The notes under the pieces: model-generated
The model's database searches: none
Seen by the model: only the letters and a program-made list of their open reading frames with translations
What the model was told of the DNA's origin: nothing
Program-made: the position numbers and the translations under genes
Shown: positions 1 through 7,481 of the stretch, piece by piece
How positions within the stretch are numbered: position 1 is the first letter of the stretch
How the letters are laid out: every line of letters begins with the position of its first letter
Assembly (NCBI GenBank): GCA_947380655.1
Contig: CANCRX010000089.1
Location: 1 to 12,984, forward strand
Direction: 5' to 3'
From: Alcaligenaceae bacterium
GTDB taxonomy: Bacteria; Pseudomonadota; Gammaproteobacteria; Burkholderiales; Burkholderiaceae_B
Length of the DNA: 12,984 bases

Positions 1-603
1 GAGATTACCGTCACAGATCCTGTTCGCGAAGAGGGCAACGTCGACACCTGGAAACTTAAAGTTCAAACAAGACCCGGACGTAAAGATTTGCCTGCGCAAC
101 GAATCAATATTGATGTATGCACCATCCCTAGCTATCAACCTCGCCCTATGGTTCTGTTAAATCCCTATGGGGTTGAAATGGGTACAAGCGGGTTGATACT
201 TCAAGCGCAGTCACGCGAAGAAATTTTTACTGATAAATTAGTGGCGTTTGCTTTGCGTCCAAACAGAATCAAGAATCGTGATCTTTGGGACATTGCATGG
301 CTTCATCAACAACAGATCAAACCAGCGTTTGAGCTAGTAAAAGATAAACTTAACGACCATCACGCTAAAGAGGATGCTTATTTAACAGCCTTTGCGCAGC
401 GGACGGCATCCTTGGTCAAAGATCCGGATACAGCGAAAGAGTTCCGAAAGGAAATGAGCCGTTTTCTTCCTAATGAGACGGTCAAAGAAACGGTGAGCTC
501 AGAGATGTTTTGGGAGTACTTGAGCAGTTTGATGGAAAGCTATAAACAGTATCTGATTCACACGATAGAAGGAGGTGGACGTTTGCCTGCCTTTAAAATG
601 TAA
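1..603 (+). CDS. AbiEii/AbiGii-family nucleotidyltransferase toxin, C-terminal part (5' end outside window)
   Basis: The frame is open from the first base of the window and ends at TAA 601-603, leaving 200 visible residues. The best family marker is the block around visible residues 78-99, which reads TDKLVAFALR, then KNRDLWDIAWL. This fits the conserved Lys and Arg-Asp-x-x-Asp motifs of AbiEii/DUF1814 proteins, with the lysine near residue 79 and RDLWD at 93-97. The catalytic N-terminal motifs of this nucleotidyltransferase fold (Gly-Ser and Asp-x-Asp/Glu) should lie upstream, outside the window. AbiEii is the toxin of type IV AbiE systems, which act in plasmid or locus stability and abortive phage infection. 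Its antitoxin AbiEi is normally encoded just upstream and would therefore be off the edge. The gene looks more AT-rich than the peptidase gene that follows, which fits an acquired element. The family call is fairly secure; whether it is an active toxin cannot be judged. Confidence 0.8.
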   Translation, partial: EITVTDPVREEGNVDTWKLKVQTRPGRKDLPAQRINIDVCTIPSYQPRPMVLLNPYGVEMGTSGLILQAQSREEIFTDKLVAFALRPNRIKNRDLWDIAWLHQQQIKPAFELVKDKLNDHHAKEDAYLTAFAQRTASLVKDPDTAKEFRKEMSRFLPNETVKETVSSEMFWEYLSSLMESYKQYLIHTIEGGGRLPAFKM

Positions 604-616
604 TTATTAATTCTTT

Positions 617-620
617 GGAG
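617..620 (+). promoter_or_regulatory. Ribosome binding site fixing the start of the M20 peptidase
   Basis: GGAG lies 6 nt before the ATG at 627. It supports that ATG over the in-frame TTG at 615, which would overlap the site itself. Confidence 0.7.
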
Positions 621-626
621 TCTCGC

Positions 627-1826
627 ATGTCCACTTCCGTGCCTACCCCTGCAGCTTCGTCCGCAGCTTCATCCATCAGGATGCCAGTGCTGACGCCTGA
701 AACACAAGCACTTGCGCAACAATTAGCAGCAGGCATACGTACGTGGATAGAATGCGAGTCGCCTTCGAGCGATGCCGCCGCGGTCGAGCGCATGGCACAA
801 CTAGTCGCCACGCAAGCACAGGCGGCTGGTTTACAGGTAGAGCTCACCCACGCAGGCCCTAAAAATCTACCAATCCTCGTTGCGAGTAATCGTGCCCCCG
901 GCGATGAGCGTCCAGGCATTCTTTTGCTCGCGCATCTCGATACCGTCCATCCCATCGGTACGCTTAAGACCAACCCCTGTCGCATTGAGGATGACAAACT
1001 CTACGGCCCAGGTAGTTTTGATATGAAAGGTGGTACCTACCTCGCGCTGACAGCGCTTGGCGAGTTATCTTCAGCGGGTTCGACGCCTTTACCTGTGGAT
1101 TTTTTAATGGTTCCGGACGAAGAAGTCGGCAGCCACGCCTCGCGACCCGCCATTGAGGCCTATGCCAAACGTGCACGCTACACACTTGTCTGCGAACCTG
1201 CACGTCCCAACGGTGGCAAATGCGTGACGGCCCGTAAAGGCACCGGCATGACAAAGCTTACCGTCACAGGTCGCCCCTCACACGCGGGCATGGCACACGA
1301 AAAAGGTCGCAGCGCGATTCGTGAAATGGCGCATCAAATCATCGCCCTCGAGGCGATGACAGATTACAGCCGCGGCATTACCGTCAGCGTAGGGACAATC
1401 TCTGGCGGTACGGTCACCAACACCGTCCCCTCGCACTGCGAGGTCATGGTCGACTTTAGAATCCCGGATGAGGCGGCGGGCAAAGAGATCGAAGCAAGAA
1501 TGCTTGCGCTTAAACCTGTCGACCCAGATACCACCCTCTCCATTGAAGTCGAGCTCAACCGTCCCGCGATGGTTAAAACGCCTGAAGCGCAAACCTTACT
1601 CGACCAACTCGTTGTATATGCTGATGCAGCGGGTTTTGAGCTGATTGATGCGCCTGTGACGGGTGGTGGAAGTGACGCAAACTTTACTGCGGCACTCGGC
1701 ATCCCCTCGGTCGATGGGCTTGGTGCTGAAGGTGATGGCGCGCACACTTTGCGTGAATATATTTTTGTGTCTGCCTTGCCACGTCGCCTGCAATTTTGGC
1801 GCAATACGCTTTCAGCGCTCGCTTAA
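627..1826 (+). CDS. M20-family zinc carboxypeptidase (glutamate carboxypeptidase / CPG2-like)
   Basis: This is a 399-residue cytosolic-looking hydrolase with the full M20 dinuclear-zinc site. LAHLDTVH gives His103 and Asp105; FDMKGG gives the bridging Asp132; DEE gives catalytic Glu165 and ligand Glu166; CEP gives Glu190; and GAH near the C-terminus gives His373. The insert (lid/dimerisation) domain spans about 200-315 and carries the typical GRPSHAG with His219. The arrangement resembles carboxypeptidase G2, which removes C-terminal glutamate from folates and peptides, but the true substrate cannot be read from sequence; ArgE/DapE-like deacylases share these motifs. The first 18 or so residues are rich in Ala, Ser and Pro, with no hydrophobic core or lipobox, so I do not call a signal peptide. 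ATG 627 has a good GGAG at 617-620. The gene starts 23 bp after the AbiEii gene and ends 7 bp from the convergent rep gene. Confidence 0.88.
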   Translation: MSTSVPTPAASSAASSIRMPVLTPETQALAQQLAAGIRTWIECESPSSDAAAVERMAQLVATQAQAAGLQVELTHAGPKNLPILVASNRAPGDERPGILLLAHLDTVHPIGTLKTNPCRIEDDKLYGPGSFDMKGGTYLALTALGELSSAGSTPLPVDFLMVPDEEVGSHASRPAIEAYAKRARYTLVCEPARPNGGKCVTARKGTGMTKLTVTGRPSHAGMAHEKGRSAIREMAHQIIALEAMTDYSRGITVSVGTISGGTVTNTVPSHCEVMVDFRIPDEAAGKEIEARMLALKPVDPDTTLSIEVELNRPAMVKTPEAQTLLDQLVVYADAAGFELIDAPVTGGGSDANFTAALGIPSVDGLGAEGDGAHTLREYIFVSALPRRLQFWRNTLSALA

Positions 1827-1833
1827 AAAACGT

Positions 1834-3894
1834 TTATGACGAGGTTTTGTTCAGCATCGCCTTAAGCATATCGAGGCGATTCTTTGGACTCATGGCCTCG
1901 GCCTCGGGCTGCTGATCAGGCGCAGTCGATAGCCCCATTTCCTCAATGAACCGTGAGGGCTCACGCGCCAGATCTTCGCGTGCACGTCTGCGTTTTTTAC
2001 ACCAGCTCAAATGCAAGCTACGTTGAGCGCGAGTGATCCCGACATACATCAAACGCCGCTCCTCCTGAATACGCGACACTAAAGCCTGCGCGATACTCGC
2101 GGCATCGCCCTCCTCATCATCACGCCCCATGTGAGGTAACAAACCCTCCTCAACACCGAGCAAATACACATGCGGATACTCGAGGCCTTTTGAGGCGTGC
2201 AATGTAGATAACTTCACGGCATCGGGATCTTCATCATCACCGCGTTCAAGCATTGTCACAAGCGCCACATGCTGGACCAGATCAAACAACCCCATACTAT
2301 CAGCCTCGGCTTTGCGCTTGAGCCAACTCACCAACTCAAGAACGTTTTGCCAACGACTCTGCGCGGGTTTTTCGTCAAAATTATCGTAGAGATATCTCTC
2401 GTACTGAATCGCACCAATCAAATCATCGAGAATGTCGCCTGCAGGCTCAGCAGCTTGAACTTTTTCTCCCACCTCCGTCTTGCCAGCGCGAAACTGAATA
2501 CGCACAATGAATTCACCAAAGGTGCGTAAGGGCTCAAGCTGGCGGGTATTCAATCGTGACTCAACACCTTGTTCAAACAAGGCCGCAAACAATGAAATTT
2601 TCCTCTCACCCGCATACTGACCCAGCGTCTGGAGCGTCGCCTGCCCGATCCCACGCTTAGGCGTCGTAGCGGCACGAATAAAGGCAGGATCATCGTCCTC
2701 GTTGGCCATCAGTCTTAGATAGGACAATACATCCCGTACTTCGGCTTTATCAAAAAAGCTTTGACCGCCTGAAATTGTGTAGGGAATACGTACGTTGCGC
2801 ATCGCTTGCTCAACAATGCGCGCTTGGTGATTGCCGCGATACAAAATAGCAAAGTCTTTCCAGGTCGCCTGTTTTTCAAAGCGGGCTGCTGAGATTTTCA
2901 TCGCAACGTTTTCAGCCTCGACCTCATCACTTGACATTGCGGTGACTGAAATCGCGTCACCCGTACCATGTTCAGACCAAAGTTTCTTTTCAAATAACTT
3001 TGGATTTTTTGAAATCACATTATTCGCTGCGGCAAGGATGCGCTGACTCGAGCGGTAATTTTGCTCGAGTTTAATCATACGGATATTGGGATAGTCGGTC
3101 GTGAGCTTAGCGAGATTTTCAATGGTCGCACCACGCCAGGCATAAATCGCCTGATCATCATCGCCCACTGCGGTAAACATCGCACGTGGGCCTGTCAGCC
3201 ACTGCACCAGGCGATACTGACAGACGTTGGTATCCTGGTACTCATCAACTAAAAGATATCGCACCCGCTTTTGCCATTTCTCGCGGACCTCAACATTGCG
3301 TTCAAAAATTTGCGCAGGTACTGCGATGAGATCATCAAAATCTACCGCCTGATACGCAGCCAGCGTTGCGTTGTAGCTTCGATAGATCTTTGCCGCCTCG
3401 ACCTCGCTCGGTGTTGCCGCCAGCATAGCGGCACCATCGGGATCAATGAGTCCATTTTTCCACAGAGAAATCGTCTGCTGGACCGATTTGAGTCGACCAC
3501 GATCAGTCGTCGCTAACAAATCCTGCACGATCGCCAGCGCATCATCAGAGTCGAAAATTGAAAATTGCGGCTTGAGTCCAGCATGCTGGGCTTCCTCACG
3601 CAAAATTCTCACACCGAGGGAGTGAAACGTGCTGATCGTTAAACCCTTGGACTGACTGGCGTCAACCAAACGTTTAACGCGATCGTCCATTTCTCGCGCC
3701 GCTTTATTTGTAAAGGTCAGTGCGACAATATTACGCGCTGAATAATCACACTCTTTAATCAGATAAGCAATTTTCTGGGTAATCACTCGAGTCTTACCCG
3801 AACCAGCACCCGCCAGTACCAAACAAGGTCCATCCAGATACAACACGGCCTCGCGTTGTGCTGGATTCATTCCTGAGGTGGCAGAAGTCGACAT
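1834..3894 (-). CDS. rep: ATP-dependent DNA helicase Rep (UvrD/Rep superfamily 1A)
   Basis: A 686-residue 3'-5' helicase, close to E. coli Rep in length (673) and colinear with it as I remember that sequence. Superfamily 1 motifs appear in order: Walker A AGAGSGKT at 28-35; motif Ia LTFTNKAAREM at 59-69; DEYQD at 217-221; VGDDDQAIYAWRGA at 243-256; LEQNYRSS at 276-283; TLHASKGLEYPHVYL at 564-578; and EERRLMYVGITRA at 611-623. Rep clears protein roadblocks ahead of the fork and helps restart stalled forks. A second in-frame ATG at codon 9 gives a start nearer to E. coli Rep, but its AGGA touches the ATG with no spacing, so the first ATG is kept, although its own ribosome site is weak. The gene begins 9 bp after the priA stop and so probably shares its transcript. 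No intrinsic terminator is seen after the stop. Confidence 0.96.
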   Translation of the reverse strand: MSTSATSGMNPAQREAVLYLDGPCLVLAGAGSGKTRVITQKIAYLIKECDYSARNIVALTFTNKAAREMDDRVKRLVDASQSKGLTISTFHSLGVRILREEAQHAGLKPQFSIFDSDDALAIVQDLLATTDRGRLKSVQQTISLWKNGLIDPDGAAMLAATPSEVEAAKIYRSYNATLAAYQAVDFDDLIAVPAQIFERNVEVREKWQKRVRYLLVDEYQDTNVCQYRLVQWLTGPRAMFTAVGDDDQAIYAWRGATIENLAKLTTDYPNIRMIKLEQNYRSSQRILAAANNVISKNPKLFEKKLWSEHGTGDAISVTAMSSDEVEAENVAMKISAARFEKQATWKDFAILYRGNHQARIVEQAMRNVRIPYTISGGQSFFDKAEVRDVLSYLRLMANEDDDPAFIRAATTPKRGIGQATLQTLGQYAGERKISLFAALFEQGVESRLNTRQLEPLRTFGEFIVRIQFRAGKTEVGEKVQAAEPAGDILDDLIGAIQYERYLYDNFDEKPAQSRWQNVLELVSWLKRKAEADSMGLFDLVQHVALVTMLERGDDEDPDAVKLSTLHASKGLEYPHVYLLGVEEGLLPHMGRDDEEGDAASIAQALVSRIQEERRLMYVGITRAQRSLHLSWCKKRRRAREDLAREPSRFIEEMGLSTAPDQQPEAEAMSPKNRLDMLKAMLNKTSS

Positions 3895-3903
3895 GAGTGT
3901 TCT

Positions 3904-5997
3904 TTAGATTTCTAGCGGATCAACTTCAAGTTGCCAGCGCACTTTTCTTGCGTCTGGCAAATCATTCATTTCAGCAAGCCATTGACGCAGAAGCGACTGA
4001 ATCGCAGGCCGATGCGTCGCTTCAAGTAACAACTGCGCCCGGCACATATTATCGACACGCACGATACGCAATGGTACGGGATCATACAGGGTGATCATCC
4101 CGGTACTTTGTTGCTGCTCCATCAACGCGAACGCAGCTTCTTTTGCGCTTTGTAAAAAGCCAATCGCCACATTTAACTCTCGCGCCTCGGCACTTAATAA
4201 GGCCTGATGAGAAAAAGGTGGCAACATCGCTGACTCTCGTTCTTGCATCGAGTGCTTTGCAAAGCCGGAATAATCGTGTTTGAGTAAGGCCTGGTAAACG
4301 GGTTGCTCTGGGTATCCAGTCTGCACGATGACTTCACCGTGACCAGTATGTCGACCCGCTCGACCGGCCACCTGCATCAATTGCGCAAACAATCGCTCTG
4401 GTGCACGAAAATCCTGTGAGAACAGCATCGCATCTGCATTGAGCACACCGACCAAACCGAGGTTTGCAAAGTCATGGCCTTTTGCAACCATCTGTGTACC
4501 AACCAGAATATCCACCTCACCGGCATGCACACTAGCAAACAGTGCCTGTGCACTGCCTTTTTTACGCGTACTGTCTGCATCAATTCTTGCAATACGCGAT
4601 TCAGGGAAGAGCTCAGCAAGATGTTCTTCGATGCGCTGAGTACCACGACCCATCGGTTGCAAGTCCTGATCCCCACACTCGGGACAAGAAGCTGGCACGC
4701 GCTGCTGAAACCCGCAATGATGACAATGTAACTGCTGACGGCCAGGTGTATTTTTATGCAATACGGTAAACGTTGTGCAGCGCGTGCACTGGCTCACCCA
4801 ACCGCACGAGGCGCAATGTAAAGCCGGCGCATAGCCACGCCGGTTTAAAAATATCAGAACCTGTTCTTTTTTCTCAAGTCGCTCACGCATCGCAGTTAGC
4901 AAGTGCGGCGACATGCCATGATCCATTTTCAGGCGCCTGGTATCCACGAGCCGAACACTAGGCAGAGAAACGGCACGCGCCCGTGCCGGTAAATCCAGAC
5001 GCGTATATTGGCCACGCTCTGCACGCACCCAACTTTCGAGTGAAGGTGTTGCCGATCCCAACACGACCGCGACACCCAGATCATGACCTCGCCACACGGC
5101 AAGATCACGGGCTGAATATCTGAGTCCGTCCTGCTGTTTGTAAGACGGATCATGTTCTTCATCCACCACAATCAGACCCACGTCTGTCATGGGTGCAAAT
5201 ATTGCCAGTCGCGTACCCAGTACGACCTTTGCCTCGCCCCTCTGGACACGTAACCAGGCTCTTAGCCTCTCTCCGTCAGACAGACCGCTGTGCAAGACTG
5301 CCAGGCCACCGATGCCCGCTACAGGCTCCAGGCGCGCGCGTAACGATCTTTCAAACTGAGGTGTCAGATTGATCTCAGGCACCAACATTAAGACGCGTTG
5401 ACCGCGTGCGAGTGCCTGAGCAGCCGCATGGAGATAAACCTCGGTCTTACCGCTACCCGTCACACCATAGAGCAAAAAAGTTTTAAAGCTCTTCGCACCG
5501 ACGATTTCATTGACGGCGTGTTGTTGCGCTTCGTTTAATTCTGGGACGTCACTGAGCGCCACAGCTTTCGTCACTGGCGCGCGCCTCTGATCCAGTCTTG
5601 CGACCGGCCCTCCCGCTGAGCGCTTGCCTTGATAGGCGCTCACACTTCTTAGCGATACAGGCAGGGCTGGCAATACAACCTCGCCTAGCGGCCTTTGGTA
5701 GTAGTCTGCCGCAAACTGTGCGAACTTTAGCCAGTGCTCGGGTAATGGATCAATGTCACTCAGTACGGCTTCAACACTTTTAATCAGTTTTGGGTCATAG
5801 GCTGGAAAAGCTGGCAAGCCAACCACCATTCCAATCAATTTTCGTCGACCAAAAGGAACGATCACTCGCATTCCTGGTGCAACGGGGAAACTACATTTAT
5901 AGTCAAAAGGTCCTGGCAGAGGCACATCAAGGACAACCCTCACCCAGTCAGCAGGTAATGCTTCTGATGCTGACGTTTGCAGGGGAATGATAGCCAT
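3904..5997 (-). CDS. priA: Primosomal replication-restart helicase PriA
   Basis: A 697-residue protein of normal PriA size (E. coli 732). It binds forked DNA and D-loops and reloads the replicative helicase for origin-independent restart. The N-terminal 3'-DNA-binding domain covers about 1-115 (VRVVLDVPLPGPFDY; VPFGRRKLIGMVVG). The helicase core follows with Walker A GVTGSGKT at 178-185, DEEH at 279-282, GSATPS at 314-319 and motif VI QVAGRAGR at 542-549. The zinc module carries all eight expected cysteines in four pairs: 395/398, 404/407, 425/428 and 438/441. The C-terminal domain is complete. The ATG at 5997 lacks a clear Shine-Dalgarno sequence; only AT-rich sequence precedes it, which suggests modest translation. 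No better in-frame start is evident. The gene lies between the 323-bp hemE spacer and rep, which follows after 9 bp. Confidence 0.97.
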   Translation of the reverse strand: MAIIPLQTSASEALPADWVRVVLDVPLPGPFDYKCSFPVAPGMRVIVPFGRRKLIGMVVGLPAFPAYDPKLIKSVEAVLSDIDPLPEHWLKFAQFAADYYQRPLGEVVLPALPVSLRSVSAYQGKRSAGGPVARLDQRRAPVTKAVALSDVPELNEAQQHAVNEIVGAKSFKTFLLYGVTGSGKTEVYLHAAAQALARGQRVLMLVPEINLTPQFERSLRARLEPVAGIGGLAVLHSGLSDGERLRAWLRVQRGEAKVVLGTRLAIFAPMTDVGLIVVDEEHDPSYKQQDGLRYSARDLAVWRGHDLGVAVVLGSATPSLESWVRAERGQYTRLDLPARARAVSLPSVRLVDTRRLKMDHGMSPHLLTAMRERLEKKEQVLIFLNRRGYAPALHCASCGWVSQCTRCTTFTVLHKNTPGRQQLHCHHCGFQQRVPASCPECGDQDLQPMGRGTQRIEEHLAELFPESRIARIDADSTRKKGSAQALFASVHAGEVDILVGTQMVAKGHDFANLGLVGVLNADAMLFSQDFRAPERLFAQLMQVAGRAGRHTGHGEVIVQTGYPEQPVYQALLKHDYSGFAKHSMQERESAMLPPFSHQALLSAEARELNVAIGFLQSAKEAAFALMEQQQSTGMITLYDPVPLRIVRVDNMCRAQLLLEATHRPAIQSLLRQWLAEMNDLPDARKVRWQLEVDPLEI

Positions 5998-6072
5998 AAA
6001 CTTAAAGTGGTTTCTTTGATGTGCCGCTAAGGCACTGAGTCAACAAGTATTCAAAAAGTTATGGTCACAACT

Positions 6073-6081
6073 TGTGGATAA
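6073..6081 (-). promoter_or_regulatory. Perfect-consensus DnaA box
   Basis: On the minus strand the nine bases read TTATCCACA, the strong DnaA-box consensus. A partial match, TTATCCAAC, lies on the same strand at 6186-6194, and TTATTCAGA (one mismatch to TTATNCACA) lies on the plus strand at 6258-6266. The sequence match is certain. Binding by DnaA, and any role in priA-rep control or DnaA titration, is inference. Confidence 0.5.
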
Positions 6082-6157
6082 CTTTGGGGAAAACCAAACA
6101 TAAAATATTATTTTGCCTTGCAATATTTATAGCCGGCAAACGTTCACGGAAATTTAA

Positions 6158-6184
6158 TATTGATTTAGTTATTTATAATCAATA
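6158..6184. repeat. 8-bp AT-rich inverted repeat
   Basis: TATTGATT (6158-6165) and AATCAATA (6177-6184) are perfect inverted copies around an 11-nt centre. This could be an operator-like site for a dimeric regulator, but in AT-rich DNA a chance match is possible. Confidence 0.35.
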
Positions 6185-6211
6185 GGTTGGATAACTATCC
6201 CAGAATTCAGC

Positions 6212-6243
6212 TTTCATTTTTAGGGGTTTCCCTAGAAATGAAA
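6212..6243. repeat. Long hairpin downstream of hemE
   Basis: The arms TTTCATTTTTAGGG (6212-6225) and CCCTAGAAATGAAA (6230-6243) pair over 14 positions around a 4-nt loop. The single imperfect pair, 6220 with 6235, is a U-G wobble in plus-strand RNA and a C-A mismatch in minus-strand RNA. It begins 78 nt past the hemE stop in the direction of hemE transcription. No T tract follows on either strand, so it is not a classic intrinsic terminator. It may protect or define the hemE mRNA 3' end, or act at the DNA level. Confidence 0.7.
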
Positions 6244-6320
6244 TATCTGTGTACAACTTATTCAGATTTTGCAGGCTTTGATAAAAGGTTATAGCTCGAC
6301 AGTGGCATATTTACTGGGTT

Positions 6321-7403
6321 TCAGGATTTAAATCCATGAAATTTAGGGCTGTAAGTACGTACTTCATCGACTAGAACCCCCACCGCCTCTGGAGGTGTAA
6401 ATTGAGAAATCCCGTGTCCAAGGTTAAAAATATGGCCACCTTGACCAACCGGTCCAAAAGCATCCATGACGCGTCTTGCCTCAGCACGTATTGCTTTTTC
6501 TCCACCAAATAACGTAATCGGGTCAAGGTTTCCTTGAAAAGCAACAGAATCCGACACCCGTTGTCTTGCAGCAGCCAGGTCAACCGTCCAATCAAGCCCA
6601 ACTGCGTCACAACCAATCGCAGCGATGGATTCAAGCCATTGCCCACCACCTTTTGTGAACACAATGACGGGTACGCGACGCCCTTCGTGCTCACGGGTCA
6701 GCATATCGACTACTTTTTTTGTATAAGCCAGTGAAAACTGCTGGAAGAGTCCGTCAGCCAGCACTCCACCCCAACTATCAAAAATCATCACGGCTTGCGC
6801 ACCGGCTTCAATTTGTGCATTGAGGTAATGCGCAGTTGTCTGGGCATTAATCTCAAGAATTCGATGCAGCAGATCTGGTCGTGCGTACAACATGCTCTTA
6901 ATCAGTCTGTAATCGTCGCTGCCCTTACCTTCAACCATATAACATGCAACGGTAAAGGGGCTTCCGGCAAAACCAATTAAAGGAACCCGTCCATTGAGTT
7001 CACGACGGATTACTTTAACCGCGTCAAATACATACTGTAAGGCTGACATGTCGGGCACAGCAAGTTTTGCTACATCTTGTTCGTTACGAATTGGATGGGC
7101 AAACCGCGGTCCTTCGCCTTGAGCAAAGGATAAGCCTAGCCCCATTGCATCAGGTACCGTCAGAATATCCGAGAAAAGAATTGCGGCATCAAGTTTGTAA
7201 CGCTCCAGCGGTTGCAGCGTCACCTCGCAAGCAAAGTCAGGATTCTGTGCCAAGCCCATAAACGATCCCGCACGCGCACGTGTAGCGTTGTACTCAGGCA
7301 AATAACGTCCCGCCTGCCGCATCAGCCAGGTAGGCGTATAGGAGACCTCTTGACGCATCAAGGCACGAAGAAAGACATCATTTTGTAAGGGAGCTACAGA
7401 CAC
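6321..7403 (-). CDS. hemE: Uroporphyrinogen decarboxylase HemE
   Basis: This enzyme decarboxylates the four acetate side chains of uroporphyrinogen III to give coproporphyrinogen III in heme synthesis, in the cytosol and without cofactor. At 360 residues it is normal length (E. coli 354). The signature MRQAGRYLPEY at 28-38 supplies the substrate arginines Arg29 and Arg33. FSDI gives the key Asp79; CYMVEG gives Tyr155; and NLGHGI near the C-terminus gives His330, matching the active-site residues known from the human enzyme. Translation starts at GTG 7403, supported by AAAGGA at 7409-7414 with 5 nt spacing. It follows the Fis-type regulator by 78 bp with no recognisable terminator between them, so co-transcription with that regulator is possible. 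The next gene, priA, is separated by a long AT-rich spacer. Confidence 0.97.
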   Translation of the reverse strand: MSVAPLQNDVFLRALMRQEVSYTPTWLMRQAGRYLPEYNATRARAGSFMGLAQNPDFACEVTLQPLERYKLDAAILFSDILTVPDAMGLGLSFAQGEGPRFAHPIRNEQDVAKLAVPDMSALQYVFDAVKVIRRELNGRVPLIGFAGSPFTVACYMVEGKGSDDYRLIKSMLYARPDLLHRILEINAQTTAHYLNAQIEAGAQAVMIFDSWGGVLADGLFQQFSLAYTKKVVDMLTREHEGRRVPVIVFTKGGGQWLESIAAIGCDAVGLDWTVDLAAARQRVSDSVAFQGNLDPITLFGGEKAIRAEARRVMDAFGPVGQGGHIFNLGHGISQFTPPEAVGVLVDEVRTYSPKFHGFKS

Positions 7404-7481
7404 AAGAATCCTTTATTCATTACAAATCTTGCTCATTCAAAAAAATACTCTGAAACATATATCCAGGTATATCACTAGATT

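Larger units (their letters stand above)
5998..6320. other. AT-rich hemE-priA intergenic region
   Basis: A 323-bp stretch without a convincing gene, clearly more AT-rich than its flanks. It must hold the 3' end of the hemE transcript and probably the priA-rep promoter, but I find no -35/-10 pair good enough to call. It contains a perfect DnaA box (6073-6081), a 14-bp hairpin (6212-6243), an 8-bp inverted repeat (6158-6184), the palindrome GGATAACTATCC (6189-6200) and a short hairpin GTGCC/GGCAC (6021-6035) just upstream of priA. Neither strand shows a stem followed directly by a T tract, so no standard intrinsic terminator is seen. Confidence 0.7.

Noticed and set aside
593..997. Open frame on the minus strand against the M20 peptidase start (134 codons)
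   Set aside because: It lies antisense to a gene with full catalytic motifs and its translation is low-complexity Ala/Ser/Met/Cys with no family resemblance.
6174..6179. TATAAT on the plus strand in the hemE-priA spacer
   Set aside because: The -10 match is perfect, but no -35-like hexamer lies at 16-18 bp and no plus-strand gene follows; expected by chance in AT-rich DNA.
5998..6320. Chromosomal replication origin in the hemE-priA spacer
   Set aside because: There is one perfect DnaA box only, no clustered boxes, and no dnaA, dnaN, gyrB, mnmG or parAB in view; kept only as a DnaA-box finding.
7404..7481. Run of seven T's on the minus strand between the Fis-type gene and hemE as a terminator
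   Set aside because: Only a 5-bp all-AT stem lies upstream and it is not adjacent to the T run, so it would not form a stable terminator.
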